A DNA stretch of 64,000 nt from Luteimonas fraxinea (GTDB lineage Bacteria > Pseudomonadota > Gammaproteobacteria > Xanthomonadales > Xanthomonadaceae), in contig NZ_CP089507.1 of assembly GCF_021233355.1 (NCBI RefSeq), forward strand, positions 1,178,001 through 1,242,000. Reading direction: 5' to 3'. The notes beneath the pieces are model-generated. The model saw only the letters and a program-made list of their open reading frames with translations, did no database searches and was not told the origin of the DNA. Shown here piece by piece: positions 1-8,250 of the stretch (its first letter is position 1; each line of letters opens with the position of its first letter). Position numbers and translations under genes: made by a program.

Positions 1-1
1 G

Positions 2-895
2 GCCTCGGCCTTCCTGTTCAAGCGCGGCCTGTTTCTCGTCGTGCTCGAACTGACCCTGGTCAATTTCGCGTGGACCTTCGAACTTCCGCCGCAGACGCTG
101 TACCTGCAGGTGATCTGGGCGATCGGGCTGAGCATGTTGGCGCTCTCGGCGCTGCTGTGGCTGCCACGCGCAGCCTTGATCGCACTGGCGGTGGCAATCA
201 TCGCCGGCCACAACCTGCTCGATGGCGTGCGCCTGGCCGCAGACCATCCGTTGCACGCCCTGTGGGCGGTGCTGCACCAGCGTGACTGGCTGCAGTTCGG
301 CGATGCACTGCGTGCGCGCACGTCATATCCGCTGCTGCCGTGGATCGGCGTCATCGCGCTGGGCTGGGCGGCCGGCCCGTGGTTCGCACGCGAGGCCCCG
401 GCATCGCGCCGGCATGCGCTGCTGCTCTGGAGCGGGCTCGGTGCGCTTGGCGGCTTCCTGATGCTGCGCATGGCGAACGTCTACGGCGACGCGGCCTGGA
501 CGCTGCAGGCCGACACCACGCGCACGCTGATGGCGTTCTTCAATGTGACCAAGTACCCGCCGTCGCTGCAGTTCGTGCTGCTCACACTCGGCGTCGGCCT
601 GTTGCTGCTGCGGCTGTACGAGTCGCCCGCACTGGCGCGTCGCCTGCAGCCGCTGTCCGCGCTGGGCGCCGCGCCGATGTTCTTCTATCTGCTGCACCTG
701 TATGTGCTGAAGCTGCTGTACCTGGCCGCGGTGGCACTGTGGGGCACCAACCAGGGCGCGGTGTTCGGCTTCGACAGCGTGGCGACGCTGGTGGCGATCT
801 CGATCGCACTGGCGCTGCTGCTGCAGCCGCCGACCGCGGCCTTCGCGCGGCTCAAGGCACGCCGACGCGACGTCGCGTGGCTGCGTTACCTCTGA
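2..895 (+). CDS. DUF1624 / heparan-alpha-glucosaminide acetyltransferase-like membrane protein (5' truncated)
   Basis: The frame is open to the first bases of the window, so the true start lies upstream and only the C-terminal part is seen. It shows about seven hydrophobic segments, a conserved-looking GHNLLDG motif after the third, a YPLLPWIG segment, an NVTKYPPSLQF loop and a C-terminal FYLLHLYVLKLLY helix. This pattern is that of the DUF1624 family of multi-pass proteins related to heparan-alpha-glucosaminide N-acetyltransferase, which move acyl groups across the inner membrane. The bacterial substrate is unknown. The gene ends 35 bp before the convergent stop of the next gene. Confidence 0.8.
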   Translation, partial: ASAFLFKRGLFLVVLELTLVNFAWTFELPPQTLYLQVIWAIGLSMLALSALLWLPRAALIALAVAIIAGHNLLDGVRLAADHPLHALWAVLHQRDWLQFGDALRARTSYPLLPWIGVIALGWAAGPWFAREAPASRRHALLLWSGLGALGGFLMLRMANVYGDAAWTLQADTTRTLMAFFNVTKYPPSLQFVLLTLGVGLLLLRLYESPALARRLQPLSALGAAPMFFYLLHLYVLKLLYLAAVALWGTNQGAVFGFDSVATLVAISIALALLLQPPTAAFARLKARRRDVAWLRYL

Positions 896-929
896 CGTTC
901 AAACATCCAGCATTGTCGCACCGGAACGC

Positions 930-1505
930 TCAGCGCCAGGGCTGACGGCCTTCGGTCCACGATTCGCCGCGGATGCGGCCGGATGGATACGGGCCGTGGA
1001 TGTCGTTGAAGCCCGCGCCGAAACCGTCGAAGTAACCGCCGGCGCCGTAGCCACCATAACCGCCATAGCCACCGTAGGGACCGAAACCGCGGCCGTAGTA
1101 GCCGGGCCCATCGAACTGGGCCACGCGCAGGTTGAGCTGCATCGTGTTGATGTTGCCGGCGTCGCTGACGGTTTCCTTGCACAGGCTGAGGTCGGCGGCA
1201 TTGAAGTTGCTGTTGCCGCCGCGCGAGGAATAGCCGATGCCGGTGGTGACACTGCCGGTGACCGTGCGTTCGCTACCGTCGGGCCCGGTCGGACAGCCGC
1301 CGCGACGCACCAGTTCGTCGCCGTAGCGGCCGCGATACTCGGGCGTGTCGGTGCGCGGACCGGTGTATTCACCGCCGCCGAATGCCGCTTCGCCGGTGAA
1401 CATCGGCTGCGACGGCAGGCTCAGGTCGACGCGATCATCCTCCGCCGCGTGCGCCATGAAGGGCGTGGCGAGCAGGGAAATCCACAACACTGACGTGATC
1501 CGCAT
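930..1505 (-). CDS. exported Gly/Tyr-rich hypothetical protein
   Basis: The 191-residue product starts with a clear signal peptide (cleavage likely after FMAHA), which fixes the start at 1505 rather than at upstream in-frame codons. The mature part has a few cysteines and a C-terminal run of GYGG repeats rich in Gly, Tyr and Phe, ending ESWTEGRQPWR. No family is recognised. The composition suggests a periplasmic or outer-surface low-complexity protein; this is inference. Confidence 0.65.
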   Translation of the reverse strand: MRITSVLWISLLATPFMAHAAEDDRVDLSLPSQPMFTGEAAFGGGEYTGPRTDTPEYRGRYGDELVRRGGCPTGPDGSERTVTGSVTTGIGYSSRGGNSNFNAADLSLCKETVSDAGNINTMQLNLRVAQFDGPGYYGRGFGPYGGYGGYGGYGAGGYFDGFGAGFNDIHGPYPSGRIRGESWTEGRQPWR

Positions 1506-1593
1506 GGCGAGGCCTGTTCCGGTTTCGTGGGCGGGCAGCGTCGGCCCGGAGTTCGACGCTAGCACTGCGCGCTTGAATCGGTGCTGGCTGCGC

Positions 1594-2241
1594 TCAGGCC
1601 AATGCGGCCGCGTCGACGATACGGCATCCGGGCGCGGCGGCCAGTGCGTGCTCGACAAGGGCGGCGGCGATGCGCGATGCGGGGCTGATGCGCCAGCGCT
1701 TCGGCAACACCGGACCCAGCGCACCGAGCATGACCGCGGCGGCGCGTTCGGCAGGCCGCGCTTCGCTGGGATCGCCGCCGATGAGACCCGGACGCACGAG
1801 CGTCAGCGACGGCCAGCCCTGCGCCTGCAACGCGATTTCCAGCTCGCCCTTGACCCGGTTGTAGAAGAACCGCGACTGCGCATCGGCGCCCATCGCCGAG
1901 GTCAGTGCGAACGCCTGCGCACCATAACGCCTCGCGAGCGCGGCGGTCGCCAGCGGGTAGTCGTGATCGACACGGCGGAAGGCCTCGCGCGAGCCAGCCA
2001 CGCGCATCGTCGTGCCGAGCGTGCAGATCACCGCATCGACCGACCACAGCGCGGCGTCGTCGGGCAGCGCATCGAAATCGACGACCGGTGCCTGCAGGCG
2101 CGCATCGCGACGTGGCAGCGGGCGCCGCACCGGCGCGATCACGTGCACGATGCGCGAATCCGCCAGCAGCCTGTCCAGCACATGGCCGCCGACGAGACCC
2201 GTGGCACCGACCAGCAATACGCGCGCGCCGTCAGCCGACAT
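1594..2241 (-). CDS. NAD(P)-binding Rossmann-fold protein, atypical short-chain reductase
   Basis: The protein of about 215 residues begins with a nucleotide-binding motif (LLVGATGLVGGHVLDRL), followed by DAVICTLGTT and an FFYNRVKGELE segment. This matches NmrA-like / YwnB-type NAD(P)H-binding proteins, which often lack an assigned substrate. The start at 2241 was chosen because its ATG overlaps the stop region of the upstream membrane-protein gene by 11 bp, suggesting translational coupling. A longer in-frame start at 2268 is possible. Confidence 0.75.
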   Translation of the reverse strand: MSADGARVLLVGATGLVGGHVLDRLLADSRIVHVIAPVRRPLPRRDARLQAPVVDFDALPDDAALWSVDAVICTLGTTMRVAGSREAFRRVDHDYPLATAALARRYGAQAFALTSAMGADAQSRFFYNRVKGELEIALQAQGWPSLTLVRPGLIGGDPSEARPAERAAAVMLGALGPVLPKRWRISPASRIAAALVEHALAAAPGCRIVDAAALA

Positions 2242-2554
2242 GACGCATCCAGACGCAATCGATTGCATCGAGCGCGATGTGCACCAGCAGGCCGATGCCG
2301 AACAGCCGCGTGCGCTTGGGCACCGTCAGACCGGCATAGACCGCGATCGCCGGCGCGGTGTGCAGCGGATGGAAGCCGATGCCGCAACGCCCCGGTGCGT
2401 AGATGGGATCGGCCAGCAGGTGATCGATGTCGATGATCCAGCCGAGCATCAGCAGCGCCCAGGCCCGGCCGAAACGCTCGCGCCAGAACAGCCAGGCCAG
2501 CAGCGCCGGCACGGCGGCATGCAGCAGCAGATGGAGGATGGCGCGGACACCCAT
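2231..2554 (-). CDS. small membrane protein, DUF6122-like
   Basis: The product of about 107 residues has three or four hydrophobic helices and motifs WIIDIDHLLADPIY and GFHPLHT, resembling DUF6122 membrane proteins, in which conserved Asp and His residues flank the second helix. Function is unknown. It precedes and overlaps the Rossmann-fold gene, forming a two-gene minus-strand unit. The start at 2554 (MGVRAIL) is preferred because residues before it lack helix character, but 2584 is also possible. Confidence 0.65.
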   Translation of the reverse strand: MGVRAILHLLLHAAVPALLAWLFWRERFGRAWALLMLGWIIDIDHLLADPIYAPGRCGIGFHPLHTAPAIAVYAGLTVPKRTRLFGIGLLVHIALDAIDCVWMRHVG

Positions 2555-2693
2555 GGGCGGCGTTCGGTTCGACGGAGGCAGCACAGCTTAGACCCGCGCA
2601 CGTCGACGGTCCTGGCAGCCGCCGTGATGTGCGACTCAAGAAATCCACGACGCGGCCGTTACACTTTCCGAAGCTCCCATTCCGGGAGGCAGG

Positions 2694-4358
2694 GTGTCTT
2701 CGGCGCAAACGATGATGCGAAGGCGGGGTTGGCGGGCGATGGCCATGTCCATCGCAGGGGGATTACTGGTGTGCATGCTGGCGGCCTGCGGGCAGCTCGG
2801 CACGGCCGCGCCCGTGGTCACCGGCGCGCCCGCGCTCGTCTCCGACGCCCAGCACGAATGCGTTCACGTGCATCGCCCGGGTCGGCAGGTGCTGCAGTTG
2901 CCGGCGCCCGAGGGCGGCTGGTCCGGACATCCGCAGGCGGTGGTGGTGCTCAATGCGCTGTCGGGCGAAGTCGACATCCGCCACGGCCAGCGCGACCGCT
3001 GCGGCACGCTGGCCGATGCGCGCACGCTCGACTCGCGCTTCCGTGCCGGCGTCGGCACGGTGCTGGTGCCCGATGCCGGCGACACCGCACCGATCGAGAT
3101 CGAATACGACGCCAACCCCCTGCCGCTGTGGCGGCCGATCGTGCAGCTCGGCGAACCCGCGCCGGTGCAGCGCGCGGACATCGGCCGCTTCGCGATCCGC
3201 GTCGCCTCGCTGGCCGTCGTGCTGACGCTGGTGATGTCGGCGCTGCTGAGTTTCGTCGCCACGCGCGAGCGCGCGTTCCTGACCTATGCCACCACGGTGA
3301 GCGTGTTCGCGATCTGGCTGGCGCTGCTGTCGGGCATGTGGGCCTGGCCGCGGCCGTGGCTGCCGATTGCCGGCTTTGCGGTCGAGGCGATGGTGGGCCT
3401 GGCAGTCGCCCTGGTCGGCGTGACTACGTTGGCGCTGGTGCGGCAATCCTGGCTGCGGCGTCGCCTGCCGCAGGTCGAGCGCGGCGTGCGCTGGGGCGCG
3501 CGTGCACTGGTCATCGCCGGGCTGTGCGCCCCGCTGTTGCCGCCGGTCGTGCTGGCGACGATGTCGGTCGCGACGGAAGTCGGTTTCTATCTGCTGGCGC
3601 TGGCGTTTGCCGGCGTCGCGATCACGGCTTTGGCACGGCGACGCGGCGGCGGCGCCTCGCTGCTGGCCGGCGTGCTGCCGTTCCTGGCAGTCGCCGCGCT
3701 GGAAGCCTTCGCGCCGATGACGCTGGCGCTGTGGAAGGTCGAGGCCTTCATGCTGTCGGGCGGCTGGCTCGCGTTGACCTGCAGCATGGTCCTGACCCTG
3801 CGCCTGGGCATGCTGCGCCAGCAACGTGACGAGATGACGCGTCTGGCGCAGACCGATCCGCTGACCGGCCTGCCGAACCGCCGCGCGGCGCTGGAGCAGC
3901 TCGAACGCAGCATCGAGGCCGCACGCGCGAGCGGCGCGCCACTGACCGTCGCCTTCATCGATCTCGATCATTTCAAGCGCATCAACGATCTTTACGGCCA
4001 CGAGTGCGGCGATCGCGTGCTGCGCCATGTCGCGCACGCGCTGCGTGGCGCGTTCCGCAGCGCCGACCACGTGGCGCGCATGGGCGGCGAGGAGTTCCTG
4101 GTGATCCTGCCGGGCGCCGATCCCGATCACGCCCGCATGCGGGTCGACACCCTGCGCGCGATGCTGGCGAGCACGGGCGTCGTGCTCGACAAACCCGGCA
4201 TGCAGGTCACGCTGAGTGCCGGGATCAGCGCGCTGCGCGCCGACGACGCCGGCGTCGATGCACTGCTGCAACGCGCCGACACCGCGATGTACGCGGCCAA
4301 GCACGCCGGTCGCGACCGGACGGAACTCGAATCGCCGCAGCCGGCACTGGTCGACTGA
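2694..4358 (+). CDS. membrane-bound diguanylate cyclase (GGDEF)
   Basis: The protein makes cyclic di-GMP from two GTP. Its 554 residues have an N-terminal hydrophobic leader ending LLVCMLAACGQ (lipoprotein-like), a periplasmic domain of about 130 residues, seven predicted helices (7TMR-DISM-like layout) and a C-terminal GGDEF domain. GGEEF is at residues 464-468, and an RSAD inhibitory I-site lies five residues upstream, so the enzyme looks active and product-inhibited. DPLTGLPNRRA and DLDHFKRINDLYGH motifs are intact. The start is a GTG with a GGGAGG ribosome site just upstream; ATG at 2712 is the alternative. Confidence 0.9.
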   Translation: MSSAQTMMRRRGWRAMAMSIAGGLLVCMLAACGQLGTAAPVVTGAPALVSDAQHECVHVHRPGRQVLQLPAPEGGWSGHPQAVVVLNALSGEVDIRHGQRDRCGTLADARTLDSRFRAGVGTVLVPDAGDTAPIEIEYDANPLPLWRPIVQLGEPAPVQRADIGRFAIRVASLAVVLTLVMSALLSFVATRERAFLTYATTVSVFAIWLALLSGMWAWPRPWLPIAGFAVEAMVGLAVALVGVTTLALVRQSWLRRRLPQVERGVRWGARALVIAGLCAPLLPPVVLATMSVATEVGFYLLALAFAGVAITALARRRGGGASLLAGVLPFLAVAALEAFAPMTLALWKVEAFMLSGGWLALTCSMVLTLRLGMLRQQRDEMTRLAQTDPLTGLPNRRAALEQLERSIEAARASGAPLTVAFIDLDHFKRINDLYGHECGDRVLRHVAHALRGAFRSADHVARMGGEEFLVILPGADPDHARMRVDTLRAMLASTGVVLDKPGMQVTLSAGISALRADDAGVDALLQRADTAMYAAKHAGRDRTELESPQPALVD

Positions 4359-4361
4359 CTG

Positions 4362-4380
4362 GACCGGCCCTGCGCCGGTC
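4362..4380. terminator. hairpin between convergent genes
   Basis: A perfect 7-bp stem (GACCGGC / GCCGGTC) with a 5-nt loop lies between the converging ends of the diguanylate cyclase and glyoxalase-fold genes. There is no U-tract, so activity as an intrinsic terminator is uncertain. Confidence 0.4.
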
Positions 4381-4813
4381 ATTCCTCGAACGTGATCTCT
4401 ACCGACGCCGCATTACGGCTGGCTTCGCCGTGGAAGACCGCCTCGATGTTGTTGCCGTCGGGGTCGAGCACAAAGGCCGCGTAGTAGCCCGGGTGATACG
4501 GACGCTCGCCCGGCGCGCCGTGGTCGCGCCCGCCCGCGGCGAGCGCTGCAGCGTGGAAGGCGTCCACCATCGCCCGGTCGCGCGCCTGGAACGCCAGATG
4601 ATGGCGCCCGGTCGGCACGCCGGCCGCGGCTTCGCTGTCGAGGCTGGAGACGAACAGTTCGTCGGCCCAGAAGAAACCGGGGCCCTCGCCGCCGATCGGC
4701 ACGTCGAGCACATCGAGGACCGTCTGGTAGAAGCGACGGCTGGCGTCGAGATCGGCGACGACGAGCTGCAGATGATCGATCAGACGGCCGCGGTGCAACT
4801 GCTGGGTTTCCAT
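4379..4813 (-). CDS. VOC / glyoxalase-fold protein
   Basis: The 144-residue product has the beta-alpha-beta-beta-beta pattern of the vicinal oxygen chelate superfamily: LIDHLQLVVADLDASRRFY at the start, HHLAFQA in the middle and GYYAAFVLDPDGNNIEAVFHG near the end. The metal-ligand His/Glu positions (H in DHLQL, H in HHLAF, E in NNIEAV) are present. Proteins of this type include lyases and dioxygenases, and the substrate cannot be read from sequence. The start at 4813 follows an aligned fold beginning; upstream in-frame codons encode non-conserved sequence. Confidence 0.85.
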   Translation of the reverse strand: METQQLHRGRLIDHLQLVVADLDASRRFYQTVLDVLDVPIGGEGPGFFWADELFVSSLDSEAAAGVPTGRHHLAFQARDRAMVDAFHAAALAAGGRDHGAPGERPYHPGYYAAFVLDPDGNNIEAVFHGEASRNAASVEITFEE

Positions 4814-5006
4814 ATCGGGAGGCCTAGGCAGGGTGGTACGCCGATCTTGCACCCGCCGCGTGACGGCCAGGGCGATGCCGCGAACCCCCGCCCAACGTCC
4901 CCGAACGGGTCGCCATATGTGCGGAAACGCACACGGGTTTTCACCGGATTTCCACCGCCGTGATGCGAGCTTCGCGAACCTTAATCCTGTAGTCCGGAGT
5001 CGTTCC

Positions 5007-5717
5007 ATGGCGCACCACAGTCCCGGCGGTCTCATCCTGCTCGTCGAGGACAACCGCAACATTTCCGAACCCGTGGGCGAGTTCCTCGAAAGCCGCGGCT
5101 TCGAGGTCGATTACGCGGCGGACGGACTCGATGCGGTCAACCTCGCAACCGAGATCCAGTTCGACGTCATCGTGCTCGATCTGATGCTGCCGCGACTAGG
5201 CGGACTGGAAGTCTGCCGCCGCCTGCGCACCGAGCATCGCAGCACCACGCCGATCCTGATGCTCACCGCGCGCGATTCGCTGGAAGAAAAGATCGAAGGC
5301 CTCGAAGCCGGCGCCGACGACTATCTGACCAAGCCGTTCGACATCAAGGAACTCGAGGCGCGCGTGCGTGCTTTGATCCGCCGTGACCGTCGCGAGATCG
5401 GTGCCAGCGTGCTGCAGATCGCGGACCTCGTGCTGGACCCGGCCTCGCTGCGCGTGCAGCGTGGTGGCCGTGAGCTCAACCTCGCGCCGATCGCGCTGAA
5501 GATCCTGACCATCCTGATGCGCGAAGCACCGCGCGTGGTCAGCCGTCGCGAGATCGAACAGGAAATCTGGGGCCTGACGCTGCCCGATTCCGACACGCTG
5601 CGCAGCCATCTCTACAACCTGCGCAAGGCCGTCGACCGCGACCAGGATGTGCAGTTGCTGCACACCATCACCGGCGCGGGCTATCGCGTCGCGGATCTGG
5701 ACAAGGCCGTCGCCTGA
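5007..5717 (+). CDS. OmpR/PhoB-family response regulator
   Basis: The 236-residue protein has a receiver domain (phosphoacceptor D58 in VIVLDLMLPRLGG, acidic pair in LLVEDNR, switch lysine K109 in YLTKPF) and a C-terminal winged-helix DNA-binding domain ending with the family signature HTITGAGYRV. No histidine kinase gene is adjacent, so it is an orphan regulator here. The ATG at 5007 has a GGAG site upstream; a longer frame starting at 4833 encodes sequence outside the fold. Confidence 0.92.
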   Translation: MAHHSPGGLILLVEDNRNISEPVGEFLESRGFEVDYAADGLDAVNLATEIQFDVIVLDLMLPRLGGLEVCRRLRTEHRSTTPILMLTARDSLEEKIEGLEAGADDYLTKPFDIKELEARVRALIRRDRREIGASVLQIADLVLDPASLRVQRGGRELNLAPIALKILTILMREAPRVVSRREIEQEIWGLTLPDSDTLRSHLYNLRKAVDRDQDVQLLHTITGAGYRVADLDKAVA

Positions 5718-5725
5718 TCCGTATC

Positions 5726-5755
5726 GCGTGACGCTCCGCAACTGGAGCGTCACGC
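5726..5755. terminator. perfect 12-bp inverted repeat between convergent genes
   Basis: GCGTGACGCTCC and GGAGCGTCACGC form a perfect 12-bp stem with a 6-nt loop, 8 bp after the response-regulator stop. It can fold in either direction between two converging genes. No T-tract follows, so it may act as a 3' RNA stabiliser or factor-assisted terminator. Confidence 0.55.
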
Positions 5756-5785
5756 CGTGTCATACATCGGCGTACGAGACGCCGC

Positions 5786-5914
5786 TTATTCTTCTTCTTC
5801 GCTGCTGCCGGGCGTCTGACGCTGCGGCTGCTGACGCGTCGCATCGTCCTGACGATCGTTGCCCTGCTGGCCCTGGTTGTTCGGGGACTGCGGCGTCTGG
5901 TGCTGATTGCTCAT
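5786..5914 (-). CDS. small hydrophilic Gln/Asn-rich protein
   Basis: The 42-residue product (MSNQHQTPQSPNNQGQQGND at its start, ending GSSEEEE) is almost wholly polar and probably disordered. A GGAG-type ribosome site precedes the ATG. It resembles in style another tiny charged protein encoded at 21,271-21,414, but the sequences are not clearly homologous. No function is recognised. Confidence 0.5.
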   Translation of the reverse strand: MSNQHQTPQSPNNQGQQGNDRQDDATRQQPQRQTPGSSEEEE

Positions 5915-6116
5915 GGGAGGCTCCAACGGCGGGAATCGCCGTACGCGCACCCTCCGCCGGTCCTCGTGAGTCGATCGAGACGAACGGGCATTCAGTCCGC
6001 AAGCGGCCTCGGCCGTTGCCGTCGATACAGGCAGCTGTCTGCGCACTGCGCTCGATTGCCACATCCGCTTCACCGCGGCGGGCGCGTGATACCGATGACC
6101 CATCGGAGGCATCGCC

Positions 6117-6500
6117 ATGCTGCAGGACTTCCCGATCTACAGTTATCTGCCCGCGCGCGACGTCGCGCGTGCGCGCCGCTTCTACGAGGACACGCTGGGG
6201 CTGCACGCCAGCGACGAGACCGCGGGCGGTGCGACCTATCGCTTCGCGGGCGGCACCGCGTGCTCCCTGTATCCGACACCGAACGCAGGTACGTCGAAGG
6301 CCAGCCAGGCGTTCTGGCAGGTGCACGACATCCACGCGGTGAAACGCGCACTGGAAGCGCGCGGCGTGGTGTTCGAGCGTTACGACCTCGACGATGACGC
6401 CGGCGCCTGGGACGACGGTGTGTTCACCGGCGGCGGCGCGAAGGCCGCGTGGTTCAAGGACAGCGAGGGCAACATCCTCGCGCTGATCGAACCGGTCTGA
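6117..6500 (+). CDS. VOC-family protein
   Basis: The 127-residue protein has the glyoxalase/bleomycin-resistance fold pattern: IYSYLPARDVARARRFYEDTLGL at the start, TYRFAGGTACSLYPTP in the middle, and KAAWFKDSEGNILALIEPV at the end. The usual first metal-ligand His/Gln is not obvious, so it may be non-enzymatic or use another chemistry. A GGAGG-like ribosome site precedes the ATG. It is a single-gene unit. Confidence 0.85.
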   Translation: MLQDFPIYSYLPARDVARARRFYEDTLGLHASDETAGGATYRFAGGTACSLYPTPNAGTSKASQAFWQVHDIHAVKRALEARGVVFERYDLDDDAGAWDDGVFTGGGAKAAWFKDSEGNILALIEPV

Positions 6501-6520
6501 TCGTCAGGCCGGCGTCGCGA

Positions 6521-6997
6521 TCAGTAGCGACTGCGCCGCGCGCGCGTCCACCAGGCGAACGCGGCGCCGGCGAGCAGACTGCCCATCGCCATCGCCAGCA
6601 ATCCACTGACGCCGCGCGTCGCGTCGATCAGCACCGGCATCGGTGCGACCGCATCGACGACGCGCACCGCAGTGATCAAGCCGACACCGGCCGCAAGCGC
6701 GTAGACGGGCACACGTGCCTGCGGCCATGCGCGCACCAGCAGGGCGGCGACTAGAAACGCAGGCAGCCACGCCGCCAGCACGATGCCGGCATAGGCCGGG
6801 CCGAAGCCCACGAGATCCTGCAGCGTGGTCAGTCCGCGCACCTGCAGTGGAATGTCGACATCCAGCGCCGCCAGTGCCTGCAGATTGAACTGCGTCTGCA
6901 CGACGCTGCCCCATGCGGTGGCGAGCAGCAGCGCGGCGAGAAACGCGGCGATGCGCCGGCCCCATCCAATGGTGCGGGTCGTACGGGAAATCGTCAT
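6521..6997 (-). CDS. four-helix hypothetical membrane protein
   Basis: The 158-residue protein has four predicted transmembrane helices (about residues 14-36, 66-88, 96-115 and 130-150) separated by short loops, with a basic N-terminus and an Arg-rich C-terminus. No known family is recognised. It is divergent from the PQQ-type dehydrogenase gene, sharing a 67-bp intergenic region. Confidence 0.6.
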   Translation of the reverse strand: MTISRTTRTIGWGRRIAAFLAALLLATAWGSVVQTQFNLQALAALDVDIPLQVRGLTTLQDLVGFGPAYAGIVLAAWLPAFLVAALLVRAWPQARVPVYALAAGVGLITAVRVVDAVAPMPVLIDATRGVSGLLAMAMGSLLAGAAFAWWTRARRSRY

Positions 6998-7064
6998 CAG
7001 CAGGTGTCATGCAGCATCATTGACGCGATGATGCCGTAGTCGCGGCGCCGAATGTGGAGTGTGC

Positions 7065-8231
7065 ATGTCGATCGCGTCCCCCCGCCTGCCGTTGCCACGC
7101 GTGACACGCAGGCCGTTCGCGCGCATCGGCATTGCATGCATCGCAGTCGTGTCGATGTTGCTGGCTGGCGCCGCGATGGCCGACACGCGCGACTATCGCG
7201 TTGAGACCGTCGCTGGCGGATTGGACCATCCGTGGTCGCTCGCCTTCCTGCCCGACGGCCGCATGCTGGTGACCGAACGCGCGGGCCGCCTGCGCGTTAT
7301 CGAACGCGGCGGCGATGGCGCATTCGCGCTGCGCGACGCACCGGTCGACGGCGTGCCGCAGGTGTTGGCGATGGGACAGGCCGGCCTGTTCGACGTCATG
7401 GTCGATCCCGGCTTCGCGCAGTCCGGCATCGTCTATCTGTCGTTCGCACACGGCACCGCGGAGGCGAACCACCTGCGCATCGTGCGCGCACGCTTTGACG
7501 GCACGCGTCTGCACGACGTCACGCCGGTGTTCACCTCGCAACCCGCCAAGCGCGCCGGCCAGCACTTCGGCGGCCGCATGGCGCTGCTCGCCGACGGCAC
7601 GCTGGTCACCGCGATGGGCGACGGCAATCTCGAACGTACCGATGCGCAGCGTCTGCACACGCATCTGGGCAAGTCGATCCGCGTGCACACCGACGGCCGC
7701 GTGCCGCGCGACAACCCCTTCGTCGGCCGTGAGGGCGCCCTGCCCGAAATCTGGTCGACCGGCCATCGCAATCCGCAGGCGATGGTGCGCGTCGGCAACG
7801 TGCTGTATTCGAACGAGCACGGCGCCAAGGGCGGCGACGAACTCAACGCGATCACGGCCGGCGCGAACTACGGCTGGCCGATCACCACCGACGGGGTCGA
7901 CTACACCGGCGCGCGGGTGACGCCCTATCGCAGCTGGCCCGGCATCACCGCGCCGTTGACGCACTGGACGCCGTCGATCGCGCCTTCCGGCATGGTCTGG
8001 TACGACGGCGCCCTGTTCCCCGCATGGCGCGGCAGCCTGTTCGTCTCGGCGCTGGCCGAACGCAGCGTGCGTCGCGTACCGATGGCCGGCGGCACACCAG
8101 GCAAGCAGGACATCCTGTTCACCGAACTCGGCGAGCGCATCCGCGATGTCCGCAGCGGGCCGGACGGCGCGCTGTATCTGCTGACCGACAGTGCGAGCGG
8201 GCGGGTGTTGCGGATCGTGCCTGCGCAGTGA
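7065..8231 (+). CDS. exported PQQ-dependent aldose-sugar dehydrogenase-like protein (YliI/Asd type)
   Basis: After a signal peptide (cleavage likely after AGAAMA), the 388-residue protein has the beta-propeller glucose/sorbosone dehydrogenase domain: GLDHPWSLAFLPDGRMLVTER, HFGGRMALLADGTLVTAMGD, STGHRNPQA, SNEHGAKGGDE, NYGWP and PSGMVWYDG. These motifs supply the PQQ and calcium contacts in soluble aldose dehydrogenases, so periplasmic oxidation of aldose sugars is expected. The ATG at 7065 is preferred over GTG at 7059 because of the GGAG site and its spacing. Confidence 0.88.
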   Translation: MSIASPRLPLPRVTRRPFARIGIACIAVVSMLLAGAAMADTRDYRVETVAGGLDHPWSLAFLPDGRMLVTERAGRLRVIERGGDGAFALRDAPVDGVPQVLAMGQAGLFDVMVDPGFAQSGIVYLSFAHGTAEANHLRIVRARFDGTRLHDVTPVFTSQPAKRAGQHFGGRMALLADGTLVTAMGDGNLERTDAQRLHTHLGKSIRVHTDGRVPRDNPFVGREGALPEIWSTGHRNPQAMVRVGNVLYSNEHGAKGGDELNAITAGANYGWPITTDGVDYTGARVTPYRSWPGITAPLTHWTPSIAPSGMVWYDGALFPAWRGSLFVSALAERSVRRVPMAGGTPGKQDILFTELGERIRDVRSGPDGALYLLTDSASGRVLRIVPAQ

Positions 8232-8250
8232 CGGCGCACACGCCTGCGGC

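Noticed and set aside
4833..5006. N-terminal extension of the OmpR-type regulator
   Set aside because: The extension is Arg/Pro-rich and outside the receiver fold, while the ATG at 5007 has a ribosome site.
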